Part shown: piece by piece, positions 39,836 to 51,888 of the stretch
Numbering within the stretch: the first letter of the stretch is position 1
Layout: each line of letters starts with the position of its first letter
Assembly: GCA_963580285.1 (NCBI GenBank)
Contig: OY757010.1
Span: 151,982,714 to 152,046,713, forward strand
Source: Lucinisca nassula
Lineage: Eukaryota; Mollusca; Bivalvia; Lucinida; Lucinidae
Reading direction: 5' to 3'
DNA length: 64,000 bases
The notes under the pieces: generated by a model
What the model saw: only the letters and a program-made list of their open reading frames with translations
The model's database searches: none
Told to the model about the DNA's origin: nothing
Program-made: the position numbers and the translations under genes

Positions 39836-42800
39836 TTTTGTTTAGCTCCCAAAGGCTCCGGAGGAGCTTATAGGATGTCCAAATATGGTAAAAACCTTAA
39901 AAACTCTTCTTCTGCAGGACCAATGTGCCGAGTATCTTGAAACTTGGTAAGTAGCATCGGGTGACTGGATACTACGAAGTTTGCAGAAATGATGACCCTA
40001 GGTTTACCTTGACCTATTTTACGCCAAGGTCAAAGGTTCCTTAGGCTTTTCAACAGGAAAAAGGTAAAACACTGCACTTTTCGAAAAATATTGTGGTCTT
40101 TGACATGAGAACAGGTACAAAATAAAAGTCTAAGAATGTTTTTGTGACCTTGGTCCAAGTCGCTTGGATTGCAGGTCCATTGTCATTTCAAATACTTTTT
40201 CTCTGAAACCTCTGGGCCAATTTCAATTTAATTTCACATGCAGCCTCCTGGCAGTGGATAAACGAAAGTTTGCAAGTACTGTCTCTGTCACATGACTAAG
40301 ATTGCCGCCATGCCAAAAATATGGTAAAAACATTAAAAATCTTCTTCTTCTAAACCACTGGGCCGATTGTCTCGAAATTTCGAATGACTGAGTATTACCA
40401 AGCTTGAAAAATGATGATCCTAGATTGACTCTGACCTCATTTACGCTAAGACCAAATTTGGTTCCATAGGCTTTTCAACGGGAAAAAACTAAAACAATGC
40501 ATTTTTCGAAAAATATTGTGGTCTGTGACATGAGACTAGGTACAAAATGAATGCCTTTGAATTCTAAAGGTAAAGGTTATTTGGTGACCTTGGTCCAAGT
40601 CGCTTGGACTGAAGGTCCATTCACATTTTAAAAAATAATTTCTCTGAAACCACTAGGCGATTTTTAAATTTCATATGCAGCCTCCTGGCAATGGGAGAAA
40701 GAAAGTTTGCACAAATGATCCAGGTCACGTGACCAAGATGGCTGCCATGCCAAAATATATGCAGATTCATTGACAGTTAAAATACATTTTCTCTGAAACC
40801 ATTGGGCCAATTTCATTTAAATTTTCTATGAAACCTAAGGACAATTGGAATCTGAAAGTTTATATGAATTATTCAGGTCACTTGGCCAAGATGACCGCCA
40901 TGCCCAGATAAGTGAAAAGCCTTAAAAGCTCTTTTATCCAGAACTACTGGACTGATTGTCTTGAAACTTGGTTTGTATCATTGGGTGACTTAGTATTGTA
41001 TAATTTGCAAACATGATTGCCCTAGGTTGACCTCGACCTATTTTACGCCAAGGTGAAATTTGGTTTCTAAGGTTTTTAAATGAGAAAAAGGTAAAACAAT
41101 GTATTTTTCGAAATATATTATGGTCTGTGACATGAGAATAGATACTAAATTAATGTCTATGAATGTCAAAGGTCAAGGTAATTCAGTGACCTTGGCCCAA
41201 GGTCACATGGTTTGCATGTTTATTCACATTTCAAAATACACTTCACCAGATCCATCAACATTTCAAAGGACGTTTTCACTTAAATAGCTAGGCGAATTTA
41301 AGTTTCATTTCATAGGCTACCCTCTGACAATTAATTGGGGAATGAAATCTTGACTGAATGGTCCCTGTCACATGATCAAGATGACCCCGTGCCCAAATAT
41401 GGTAAAAACCTGTACAAAATCTTCTCCGGAAGTGATGGGCCAATTTTCTCGAAACTTTTTATGTAGCATTTGGTGACTGAGTGCTACCAGTTTAGTGTAA
41501 ATGAAAACAGTCAATAAGTGACGCTTGTTAGATACCCCCGCACCTCGACAAGGTAACTCCCTATATAACGTGATATGGCAGTGTGGCCAAAATAGCCCCC
41601 TATCTTCAGCTCAAAGTATATGGATTGACCTTTTTTTGCATACAAGCTTTTTATTTTGGTCAGAATTTGAGTTTGAAAGTGCCAATGTGACCTTGAAAAT
41701 AAGATCAAGATGTCCAAAATCTAACCACTTCTTTCCCCACTGATAAAGCTGTGTAAGTTTAGTCAGATTCCATTTACAGTAGAACTTCGATGGCTCTAAC
41801 ACCGATGGCTCGTTTACCATGGCTGAGTCGAACTCCCTCTTGAGCCCCTAGGGAAATCCCCTTCACAAGCAATAGTGGGGGATAATTAAGAAGATTTTAG
41901 TCTTTTATCCTGCAAATGTATGCTGTGTGTACTCATTAGAATCGCCTCGGTGAGGCGATTCTAATGAGTACACACAGCATACATTTTCATTACAGAACAT
42001 CTAAAAGGTGTTCAAAAGTATCTCGTTATGCCTCCGGGCAGTAACCCTCAGTGGCTCGAACTACCGTTGTGTGGAATAAATTTTCATGGTCCCAAAGTGG
42101 TTCGAGCCATCGAAGTTCGACTGTATTGATTTTCATGAAATACGTGGCAACCAAGGCTCATTTTCAGCGTCTTTATAATGTAGTGACCTTGATAATGAGC
42201 TCAAAGTCATTGATACTCAAAGACTTATTTTCCCGTCCAACTGATGTATTTGTGCTACTTTGGTCAAACTCCAACTGTTGGTGCTAATGGTAGTGTGCAC
42301 ATAAGCTTTTTTCTATCAAATTTTAGTTGCTTAGTGCCAGTGTTACCTTGAAATTGAGGTAAAGGTCACCAAAATCTAATCACCTCTTTGTTCTATTCCA
42401 CTGAAGAAACTGTACTAGTTTGGTGAAATCCCATCTATTGATTCATGAGATAGATTACACAAAAGACTCTCTTTTCGAGTCTTTTTAACGTAATGACCGT
42501 GAAAATTAGGTCAAGGTCACCAAAACCGCATCACTTCTCTTCCCCATCCTTATGATGTATTTGTGCTAGTTTGATCAAGTTCGATTGATTGGTTAAAGAG
42601 AAATTATACCCACGGGCTTTTTATTGCATTAAGAAATTTTACAAAGGGGAAATAACTCCAAGAGAGTTGGTACCTAGCCGACCAAAATCTAACCACTTCT
42701 TTCCACAATCCCAATGAAGTATCTGTGCTAGTTTGAAAAAAAAATCTTCACTGATGCATAAGATATGAATGCACACAAGGCTAATTTTTAGTCTTCATAA

Positions 42801-45008
42801 CGTAGTCACCTTGAATATGAGGTCAAGGTCAACAAATCTAATCACTTTTTCCCCGTGTCTTAATGATGCATCTGTGCTAGTTTGTTAAATTCCTGTGATT
42901 TGTTTAAGATATGGTGTGCACACAAGCTTTTTCGTACGAAACTTGGAGATTCGAATTACCAGTGTGACCTTGAAAATGAGGAAAAGGTCACCAAAATCCT
43001 ATCACTTCTTTCCCATGTCATAATGATGCATCTCTGCAAGTTTGTTAAAATTCCAGTAATTGGTTTAAGAAACTGTGTGCACACAAGCTTTTTATTATCA
43101 AAATTTGAGTTTCAAAGCACAGTGTGACTTTCAAAATGAGGTCAAGTTCACCGAAATCTAACCATTTATTTCATCTATCCCAAAGATGTATCTGTGCTAG
43201 TTTGGCCAAATTCCATCTACTGATTCATGAGACAGAGTGCACAAAAGGCTCACTTTTCGAGTTTTTTCATGTGATGACCTTGAAAATAAGGTCAAGGTTA
43301 TCAAAACCTAATCACTTCTCTTTCCCATCCTAATGATGAATCTGATCAAATTCTGACCATTGACTAAAGATATATTGTACACATAAGCTTTTTATTGCAT
43401 TAATAAATTTTATAATAGGCAATAATTCCTGTCAAAATTTGAGTTTCAAAGTACCCGTATGACCATGAAAATGAGGTCAAGGTCACCAAATTCTAATCAT
43501 TTCTTCCCCCAATCCCAGTGATGTATCTGTGCTAGTTAAGTCAAACTCCATCTTTTGATTCATGAGATAGAGTGCACAAAATGCTCATTTTTCGATTTTT
43601 TATTATGCGGTGATCTTGGAAATAAGGTCACGGTCAAGGTCACCAATACCTGAACACTTCTCTTTCCCATTCTAATAATGTATCTGTGCTAGTTTGATCA
43701 AATTCCACCCATTGACTAAAGAGATATTGTGCAGACAAGCTTTTTATTGCATTAAGGAATTTTACAAAGGGCAACAACTGTAAGAGAACTACTTTTTCTT
43801 ATGCATGTACATCTTATTGATATCAATGTTTCTGCAGAAAACGATGACGGTACACCGATACCTTTTCAAGATGTTTAGAAAAAAATCGTCGCGGACGGAC
43901 GGACGGACAACGTGAAAACAGTATACCCCACCTCCACCACCACAAAGAGGGGGGGGGGGATAAAAATGACACCAGTCGACCTTGACCGATTTTACAGGAA
44001 GGTCAAATTTTGTCCCTTAGGTTTTTGAACAGCAATGCGTTTTTTAAAAACTAATGTGCTTTTTGTCATGAGAGTAAGTGCAAAACGAATGTCTATGAAT
44101 GTCAAAGCCTAAGGTCATTTGATTACCTTTGCCCCAAGTTACTTGGATTGCAGGTGCATTGACATTTATGAAGGTCAAATGTCAATTGGTGGCCTTTGCC
44201 CAGGTTTCTTGGACTGCAGGTGCATTGACATTCTAGATGAGATTTTCTCCACAACTGCAAAGCCAACTTCAGTTTTGTATGCAGCTTCCTAACAATGGCA
44301 GAATGAAGATTTATTTAAATGATCCACGTCACATGACAAATATGGCCGGCATAATATATGCTGGCATAAATTATGGTAAATCCCCAAAATAACAATCTTC
44401 TTCACCAGAACCTCTTGGTCAATTGCCTTGAAGCTTAGTATGTAGCTTTGTGTGACTATGTTCAACCAAATTTGTTCTGTCGATGACCCTAGGCTGACCT
44501 TGACCTATCCTTGGATAAGATCAAAGTTGCATTGTCACACAGGCTTTTGAAAGGGCAAGAGGTTAAATGTGTATTTTTTTTAAACTGTTGTGTTTATGAA
44601 ATGAAAGTAGGTACTGTATGAATGACTGTGAATGCTATTATATGTCATAGTCAGTCAGCAACTTTGGCCCCGGGTGTCCATCAACTTAAATTTTATATAC
44701 AGCTACCTGAGTAATGCTTGAACGATTTTTTTTTAAATGATCCAAGTCACATGACCAAAATGGCTGCCATGACCAAATACTAAAAACTTAAAAAAAAATA
44801 TTCTTCTCCAGAACCTCTGGGCCGATTTTTTGTTACTTTTGTGCAGCTTCAGGTGACAGAGTACTATAATATTTTATAAATAATGGCCCAAGGTTGATCT
44901 TGACCTAATTATCAATACCACGGTAGAAAGTCGCGGAGATGAGCAAAAATGGACCAAATAATATTCTGGACTCATGGGAGCGATAAGGACTACATGATCC
45001 TCTTGTTT
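39836..45008 (+). repeat. Satellite-bearing cassette 2 (~5.2 kb, two unit types)
   Basis: Left end is an AGCTCC...GGAGCT hairpin (AGCTCCCAAAGGCTCCGGAG, 39845-39864). The first array (39880-41500 and 43970-44930) has ~420-bp units with GAAACTTGGT, GACCTTGACCTATTTTACGC, TTTTCGAAAAATATTGTGGT and AGCCTCCTGGCAATGG. A second array (42150-43800) has ~260-bp units with TGTGCACACAAGCTTTTT, TTGAGTTTCAAAG and AATGAGGTCAAGGTCACCAA. It is followed by GCGGACGGACGGACGGAC (~43893). The right end is GGGAGCGATAAGG...CTCTTGTTT. No ORF. Confidence 0.8.
41777..42123. mobile_element. Tigger/pogo-like MITE, copy 3, inside cassette 2
   Basis: 347 bp between TA at 41775-41776 and 42124-42125. Ends CAGTAGAACTTCGATGGCTC and GAGCCATCGAAGTTCGACTG. 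Hairpin 41926-41984. The best-preserved ends of the three copies. Confidence 0.92.
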
Positions 45009-45054
45009 ATATATATATTCCAACATAGATTCTGGGTTCACGTTAATTTTTGGT

Positions 45055-45307
45055 TTTGGATAGCCATTGGCCATTTTGTGAGAAAGTGACTGTCCCTTTG
45101 ACTTTCCGCTATTGGTGTTTCCATTAGGGTCTAGTTATTTCATGTTTGTGTTTCTTTCCCTTTGGTGTCTCTGATGAGCAGTGGGTTAATTGTATCGATT
45201 CCTGATCATTGCTGTCACTTCAATTTTTAACGAGTACACACAAATAATGGTTTCGAGCAAAATTAGGGGAAATAATGTAAATCCATGTAAAAACCCAGTT
45301 TTAGCTC
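45055..45307 (+). mobile_element. Solo Naiad 3' sequence followed by a MITE A/B relic
   Basis: 45055-45228 matches the Naiad 3' UTR (GTGTTTCTTTCCCTTTGGTG, GTTAATTGTATCGATTCCTG). 45229-45307 keeps one hairpin arm and the AGGGGAAATAATGTAAATCC...CCCAGTTTTAG end of a MITE. Confidence 0.72.
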
Positions 45308-46830
45308 CTCTGTTCTTCAAAGAAAAACTTTTGTAGCTCTTGTCGTCACTCCGGCGTCTGCGTTGTCGTTGTTGTCGTCCTTATTGTCGCTCTGAAAAAA
45401 AAACCTTGGCTATAAGTTCAAAAGTACTTCAAAAGTATTTGAATTGGCCTCATGATACTCCAAACGCATACTAACCATCACATAAACTATATTCTTTCTT
45501 AGAGCCATATCTATATTCTTTATTTTAGCTGAAGTACATACACTTTTCCATTTTTTTACTGAAACGCATTTTCCCTCTCATTTCAATGCGATTTATAACA
45601 GAGCCTTCAAACTCCACATTTATGTTCCTTTGGACAAGACCTTTTCATGTTACCAATTTTTTTATCTGTGAACTTGACCTTTGAACTTGACCTATTATTT
45701 TAATTTTAACCAAAATCTTTAACCTTGGCCATATATCTCCAAACGTATTGGCTCTACCTTCATGAAACTTGACACACTTACTTACCATCACAAGAGCTAC
45801 ATTCTGACCAGGGTCATATCTCTTTATTGGTGATTTTGACTTAATTATCCCCACCCCCTTTTTTTTTTTGAAACACATTTCCTTTTCATTTCAATACAGT
45901 TTATAACAGAGCCTTCAAACTTCACATGGATGTCCTTAGGGGCAAGACAGTTCTATTGATACCAAACATTTTACCTGTGACTTTTACCTTGAAAATTGAC
46001 CTATTTAGAAAACACTTTTACCAAAAGCTTTAACCTTGGCCATGTCTCCAAAAGTACGTTTCATAGCTCCATGAAACACACATACTTTTCATCACACGAG
46101 TTATATATGCATGATGCTTCCACGCAGAGCTGAAACCGGCCCGCACACGAGTACTGGTAAACTGCTTAGAGGATCTAAGCCTGTCCAGACAAAGCGGTGC
46201 GAGTCGGCCCATCCATGCTTATAAACCCTACTGGTTTCTTTGGGCTGCAGGGCTTGAGATGTCATTTCATCTCAATGTCGGGTAAAAGTCCCACAAAATT
46301 GGAAGCAACATCTCCAAAATGACCTTTACAGTGTTGATTGGGACGTTAAACCTCAAATCAAATAAACAAACAAACAAACAAGAGCTATATTCTGACCAAG
46401 GGCCATAACTCTATTGCTTATTTGGACATAATTATCGCCCCTTTTTAACATTTTCCTGGAAACACTTTTTATCAGTCTGTTTTTCTGTACCACGTCTGTG
46501 TTTCAAAGAACAACTTTCAAGCTATTGTCGTCACTCCGGCATCTGCGTTGCCGTTGTTGTCGTCATTACGAGAAAACTTAACCTGGGCTGTAACTTCAGA
46601 AGTTCGTGTATTTGACTTAGCCTCATGAAACTTCATATGCATACTACCATTACAAGAGCTGCATTCTGACCAAGGGCCATAACTGAAACATTATGTTCTT
46701 ATTATCACACTATTAACAGTTCATAATATTACGTAAGCTCATTATAATATGCATGAAAACTTGCAACTCCTTGTTTGATTAAGAGAAAAAGAAAACCAGA
46801 CGAGCTTGCGGTGCTCCTGTTTTCTATATA
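45308..46830 (+). repeat. Satellite-bearing cassette 3
   Basis: Two direct copies of a left-end motif (TTGTCGTCACTCCGGC at ~45342 and ~46526) precede units with ACCTTGGCCATA...TCTCCAAA, CATGAAACTT and ACAAGAGCTACATTCTGACC. Units near 45420-45660 and 45660-45960 are tandem. The right end CAGACGAGCTTGCGGTGCTC parallels the GAGCG...CTTGTTT ends of cassettes 1 and 2. Confidence 0.7.
46107..46381 (-). mobile_element. R repeat inside cassette 3
   Basis: From ATGCATGATGCTTCCACGCA to GACGTTAAACCTCAAATC and (CAAA)n. Flanks GAGTTATAT (46098-46106) and GAGCTATAT (46382-46390) are a probable TSD with one mismatch. 5'-truncated by ~40 bp. Confidence 0.88.
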
Positions 46831-46977
46831 AAACAGGATTGACAGGGATGTTCATTGCCTGGTGTGTCTGAAGACACATTATCGTTTGCAGCGGCATAAA
46901 TAATACATGTTATCAACGTTTCGCATATTTAGTTTAGGATCTTTAACACTTATCTTGCTGTTCACGACAACCCCTAA

Positions 46978-47052
46978 TTTTGCAAACAGTGTAGATCCAG
47001 ATCAGATGGCTTCTTCAGAAGCCATCTGATCAGGATCTACACTGTTTGGCAT
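46978..47052. mobile_element. Hairpin element C
   Basis: Arms TGCAAACAGTGTAGATCCAG / CTGGATCT-like, with a tip pairing GATGGCTTCT and AGAAGCCATC. Differs from the other copies only in paired positions at the tip. Confidence 0.88.
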
Positions 47053-47246
47053 TCAGTTTATGCATTTGTAGCAATAAATTATTAAGTTATTTGATTGATG
47101 GATAGACAGATATGGGTGTGGCTTAAATGAATATTCAGCAAGATAAGGGTATTAGGTTTCAGTGTTGCTTTTTATGCTTCCGCCATCGGCATTATGTCGC
47201 GGGCTGTTTTGGTTGTCCGTACTTGTGCTTATACCCGTATACCTCG

Positions 47247-47470
47247 CATCACGATAACAAGTCCGTGAAACGAAGACCCCTCTAAACCCCACTTTATATA
47301 GCGAAAAGTGGGGTTTACGGGGCATACATTGCCTGCCTTATATTTGCTCAAAAACATAGATTGTGGGTACTCGTTAGTACCGCCTCATTGAGGTGGTTCT
47401 AACGAGCACCCACAATCTATGTTGCAAGCAGAAATAAGAAAGAAGTTATCATTTATACCCCAAATTTGTC
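47247..47470 (-). mobile_element. MITE family B, inverted, truncated
   Basis: Begins CATCACGATAACAAGTCCGT, the complement of the usual B right end. It has the AAACCCCACTTTATATAG block and a hairpin at 47358-47420 (GGTACTCGTTAGTACCGCC). The far end is missing. Confidence 0.8.
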
Positions 47471-48530
47471 CCTTCTGACACCATGTCGGACGCCATTATT
47501 TCACGCGGACCTGTTTTCCTAATGGTCCGTAACTTTGTTAAACTGTTTGTTATTGCCATTTTTGGTGAGCACAACAGGAATGTACAATAACTATGGTATT
47601 ACAATCTGTATGTCAGGATCATGATTTATCTCGAGAGTAAGGTACATTTTTTAAAAATTATTTTCATTCGAAAGCTTAAACATTTTTAAGCTTTAAGTTT
47701 GTGAGTTAAGACTATGGAATAACCATCTATATGCCACGTTCTTGCGCTTTCGAAAGATGATTTTTCAATCCCCCAATTCAACATCCGGTACTGGATCTAT
47801 CACCGTTTCGGTGCTTCGTTTGCTTTCCAAAATAGTCCTTAAAGCAACATGACAATGTTTTGAGCAAGCTTTGATCGCCGTTAAAGTTCGAATTACATGA
47901 ACTTTCTTTTATCAGATTTATCCATAATTCGCCAGTTTTACAAAAACCTTTGAATTCCAAAAAATAATGTTTTCTCAGAACTATTTGCTTGCGCGCTTGC
48001 CAACAACTATGATGTATTGACGCTATTCAGTTGTGGTACTTTTAGAAAGCGTTAAAGAGTAAAACATGGTCTGAACTCGTGGGCTAGGTTGGACTCAAAC
48101 CTTCGAGTTGGACTGGAAATGGGTTTATCTTTAGTGAAAGGTGACATGATTCAGTTTGAACACATCAATGATGAATACATATCAGGTCTGTTTGTACTGA
48201 AAATGTTTACCTTTTAGGTGAAGTAAACTGTATGTTATTTTATGTTTTAGTCCAAAAAGTTATGCGATTTCGAGATATATTTGGTACTTTACTTTCTTTA
48301 TTAGAATGATTATTTGTGTACTTCTTAGCTATATTCCAAGAAAATACATCTCTTCTTAAAAGGAGTCTATAACCTTGTTCATTTATAATTCAACGGATGC
48401 TTTCGTATGCCTAGCACCCTTTATATATATAACGCACGTGCATAATGGAAAATAATTACAATAAAGAGAAATTCCGTAAAAAATATCGCAGGTACTGTTC
48501 ACAAAGGAAAGAATTTGCTCCAATCAGGAG
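47471..48530. other. No gene recognised
   Basis: About 1 kb of AT-rich sequence with short open frames only. Confidence 0.4.
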
Positions 48531-48547
48531 ATACATCTTTCCTTTTC

Positions 48548-48640
48548 AGGGGAATGGGAACACCTGGCACATATTTCCGCCATTTTTCAAAGAGAAACAA
48601 CTTTTGGAACTTCCTGCTCGCTTTTCTATCAGCTCTGATG
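48548..48640 (+). repeat. Copy of the post-GPCR interspersed repeat
   Basis: Shares GGGAATGGGAACACCTGGCA and CTTCCTGCTCGCTTTTCTAT-like sequence with 35090-35175. Confidence 0.7.
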
Positions 48641-48651
48641 GTGGTCCCATT

Positions 48652-48995
48652 CCATTTAAGACCCTCTAAACGGTCTACCAGTGGTCCGGCGAAGGACATT
48701 CGAGCGGATTGACAGGACATTCGAGCGAAAATAAATGGACAATCGGGCGGCAAAAAGTGGACACTCAAGCGAAATGAAAAATAGTACATTAGAGCGGATA
48801 ACCTGTAATCTGTTGAATTATTTTCAGCTCGTTAGTCCATTTAAAAACCGTTCGATTGTCCACTATGACCTGTTGATTTTTCCGCTCGATTGTCCATCGC
48901 CCGAGACCCCAGTGGTCGTGTGCGGACGGTGTGAGCTCTGCAAGGAAGTACCATGCAGCTCAATCTATTTCTCTAAACCTCGATGGACGGGGGCC
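48652..48995 (+). mobile_element. R repeat fragment split by a MITE
   Basis: 48652-48682 (ACCCTCTAAACGGTCTACCA...) and 48909-48995 (CCAGTGGTCGTGTGCGGACG...) are adjacent in the R consensus. Confidence 0.85.
48683..48908. mobile_element. 226-bp MITE with GGACATTCGAGCG motifs, 5-bp TSD
   Basis: CCAGT is duplicated at 48678-48682 and 48909-48913. Ends GGTCCGGCGAAGGACATTCG and, reversed, GGTCTCGGGCGATGGACAAT. The left side carries four or five spaced copies of GGACA.TCGAGCG; the right side carries three inverted ones. No ORF. Confidence 0.85.
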
Positions 48996-49144
48996 CGACT
49001 TATATTTGATCTATTTCTGCTCCGTGTCAAATATTATGTTTGTTTTTATAATGACTTCATTTGGGCACTCATGATCTATTATGTTTATAGTAACTGAATA
49101 CTTTCGTCATACGTTCATGAAATATAAAATAATCTCACATATGA

Positions 49145-49300
49145 TAGCCTGTGTGGTGTAGTTGTTAAGCTTCTCGACTCAATCATAAACCGGGAGTCGT
49201 TGGTTCGATTTCGGGTTCCTTCAGACTTTCGGGTCAATCCTTAATCCCAGGTCCCGTCTCCCTATGACCTTAGTTGTTGTTGAGATGTTACAACGCAAAC
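49145..49300 (+). mobile_element. tRNA-derived SINE (family 2), old copy
   Basis: Head GCCTGTGTGGTGTAGTTGTT, box B GGTTCGATTTC, body CCCAGGTCCCGTCTCCCTAT. Diverged. Confidence 0.75.
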
Positions 49301-49813
49301 ACACAGAACAAAACGGGTGAGTTTTCCGCTCATCTTCAGACTTATCCTTACAAGAAAGAAATCGAAGGGGCTAATGCATGAACGTAGCTAAGTCCATTTT
49401 TTTGGAAAATCGGAGATATTACAATGGATACGTCATATCAAAACCTACAATCTGATATATACAGCTATATGTCTAATTTGCTTTATTGGCAATAAAAATG
49501 GTGATGAGGTTAAGTCCAATGACGTTGTAAGACAAAGTGCTATTTTATTTTGGTTTTTCCGTTTTGTCTTTTACAGTAGCTTTTAAGATTCTTTATTCAA
49601 AAATACATGTATGTAAGTGTTAAAGGAAAAATATTGGGTTACCGGTTTTTATTGAGAAAAAATGGACACGATGTCCAAGATGTTTTAATGCAAGGACGTG
49701 GCTATGTACGATAAGTCTTGGACTTAGCGCCGTCCTTGCACTAAAATGGTCGCAAATTAACCTAGGTAGTTAGTCGATATTCGGATAGGTAACGCGCTCA
49801 GTTTATAATAGGC
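49301..49813. other. No gene; one hairpin
   Basis: An inverted repeat TTTTAATGCAAGGACG / CGTCCTTGCACTAAAA spans 49682-49746, with CTTGGACTTAGC in the loop. Otherwise unassigned. Confidence 0.5.
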
Positions 49814-50072
49814 TGGTGCGATAATACATCCGTGTGATATAGTTCATTTATCAAACCTCAAATAAAGGCTATTTTTCTGAAGAAAATTTGTGATATTTTT
49901 CTTATTTATACTCCATAGATTTTGGGTATTCGTTACTGAGGCGGTTCTAACGAGCACCCACAACCCTATGTCTTGGAGCAGAAATAATGAATATAATGTT
50001 TACCCCAGTTTTCTCTATATAAAGTGGGGTTTGGGGGGGGGGTCTTTATTTCACGGACTTGTTCACGTGATG
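49814..50072 (+). mobile_element. MITE family B, decayed left end
   Basis: Right end TATTTCACGGACTTGTTCAC. Hairpin 49918-49975 with a shortened left arm (ATTCGTTACTGAGGCGG). Confidence 0.8.
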
Positions 50073-50546
50073 AACTTTGCATATAAAACATCAAATTATC
50101 ACCTACTTTCTCATCATCCCTGAATCTATATTCCTTCTACTTTCAGAAAATGTATTTTTCATAAAATTCTGTTGAAGAAAAGTTAGGTCATTTTCATAGA
50201 CAAACTACCTACCCCTCTTTCTATTAGTTACTATTGGGAATCGCCTTAAAATTGTGACAGTGGGTCTCAATAACTTATAAAAACAGCATTTAATTTTTAT
50301 ATAAATGCACAGTTTCTCATATAGCCTATAAAGTGAATAAATCATCTTTCTAATGGTATAAAATTCTCATTTCTACAAGAAACAAAAGTTAGGTCATTTT
50401 TTTTTAAAAAAAATGTCTAGAGACCGACCCAAAAAATCACTATTTTTTTCCGCTCGCGGTCGCTTATCGGTTTACTGTAGCACCCGGTTTGAATAGCTAC
50501 TGTAGGATTAACTGTTTTGGACAATAAGTTTTTGCATGTGCAAAAG

Positions 50547-50595
<49 letters not shown>

Positions 50596-50824
50596 CCTTA
50601 TTTGGGGGTTTACAGGGGTATACACTATTTCCTTATTTCTGCTCAAAAACATAGATTGTAGACCCCGTACTTGTTAGAACCGCATCGCCGAGATTATCGT
50701 CGATAAAATCAGAGCAGTTTGTAGGATTTTTACGAAATTTTATATATCAGTAAGCAACTTAAAAAAAATATTGAAATTTTGCCAAATTTTACGTTTTTCG
50801 CGTTTTCTAAAAATGTGACTTAGC
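50073..50824. other. No gene; (ATA)n microsatellite and MITE A relic
   Basis: (ATA)n at 50549-50595. 50600-50700 keeps GGTTTACAGGGGTATACACT and a decayed hairpin arm of MITE A. Confidence 0.6.
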
Positions 50825-51101
50825 CATCACGAAAACACGCCTATATAATTTTAGCCCCATTCAATCCCATTTTTATATAGTAAAAATGGGGTTTACAGGG
50901 GTAAACCTTATTTTTTCTTATTTCTGCTCTAAAATATAAATTGTGGGTACTCGTTAGAAACCGTCTCATCGAGGCGGTTCTAACGAGTAACCACAATCTA
51001 TATTTTGAGCAGAAATAAGGAAATTATCACAATTTGTCATCATAAATTTTTTTCGTTTTTTCGATGATAAAGTTTATTTGTATAGGCGTGTTTTCGTAGT
51101 G
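50825..51101 (+). mobile_element. MITE family A, complete
   Basis: Ends CATCACGAAAACACGCCTAT and ATAGGCGTGTTTTCGTAGTG. Hairpin 50938-50999. The best full-length reference for the family here (277 bp). Confidence 0.93.
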
Positions 51102-51410
51102 CAAGTTCTTGCACTAACCCATTCAATTGTTGAATCACTGACTGTCATTTTTCCTAAACATAGCTTGTGGTTCCGATGTTGCCTTATATGAACATATTCC
51201 GATTGTTGTAAGGCTTTTTTAATCTGATCGTCAAGTACTTTTCGAAACCTCATTTTGCCATCCTTTTTATTGAGGAATATAATTAGGGTCATTCTAGATA
51301 TTATTGAAGAAGTCCTGATTCCTGCATACATATTATGAATTACACCGGACAATACTATCAAGAACAGAGGCGCTCTTAGCTCGCCGTTACAGCACATGTT
51401 GAAGATAGAA

Positions 51411-51459
<49 letters not shown>

Positions 51460-51505
51460 GCGATCTTAATGGGTAACACGAAAATCTTGGTCTTTCTGAG
51501 ACGTA
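51102..51505. other. No gene; (AAT)n microsatellite
   Basis: (AAT)n at 51411-51459. A minus-strand open frame (51074-51559) runs through the microsatellite and an R repeat and is not a gene. Confidence 0.6.
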
Positions 51506-51616
51506 CGGCCCCCGCCCATAGGGGCTTGAAGAAATATATGGGCTGCATGATGCTTCCACGCAGAGCTGAATCCGGCCCGCATACTAGTACTGGTAAACCG
51601 CTTAGAGGATCTAAGT
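51506..51616 (-). mobile_element. R repeat fragment
   Basis: From CCCCCGCCCATAGGGGCTTG to CTTAGAGGATCTAAG, then joined to a 26-bp piece like the complement of the Naiad 3' end (TAGAAGTAAAACAAAGATCA). Confidence 0.85.
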
Positions 51617-51642
51617 AGAAGTAAAACAAAGATCAGGAATTG

Positions 51643-51888
51643 ATACAATTTTTTTTTTTTTTTTTTTGGTTTGGGTTTTACGGCCCTTTCAAGATTATTT
51701 CACTCATATCGAGCCGATCATTAATCATAGGTGGGCGAAAACCGGAGTACCCGGAGAAAAACCACCTGACCTTCCGTTGCAGAACTTGGCGTCTCACACG
51801 TGACCCGAGCGAGGCTCGAACCCACGGCGGTGAGAGACCTAATGACTAAGAGTCAGCGCTCTTATCCATTAGGCCACGCATGTCGAAC
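51643..51888 (-). mobile_element. tRNA-derived SINE (family 3), full length
   Basis: T-run tail at 51648-51667, body and tRNA head ending ATCCATTAGGCCACG. The TSD is unclear. It inserted at the R/Naiad-3' junction. Confidence 0.9.

Noticed and set aside
51074..51559. 161-codon minus-strand open frame
   Set aside because: Runs through an AAT microsatellite, a MITE end and an R repeat.
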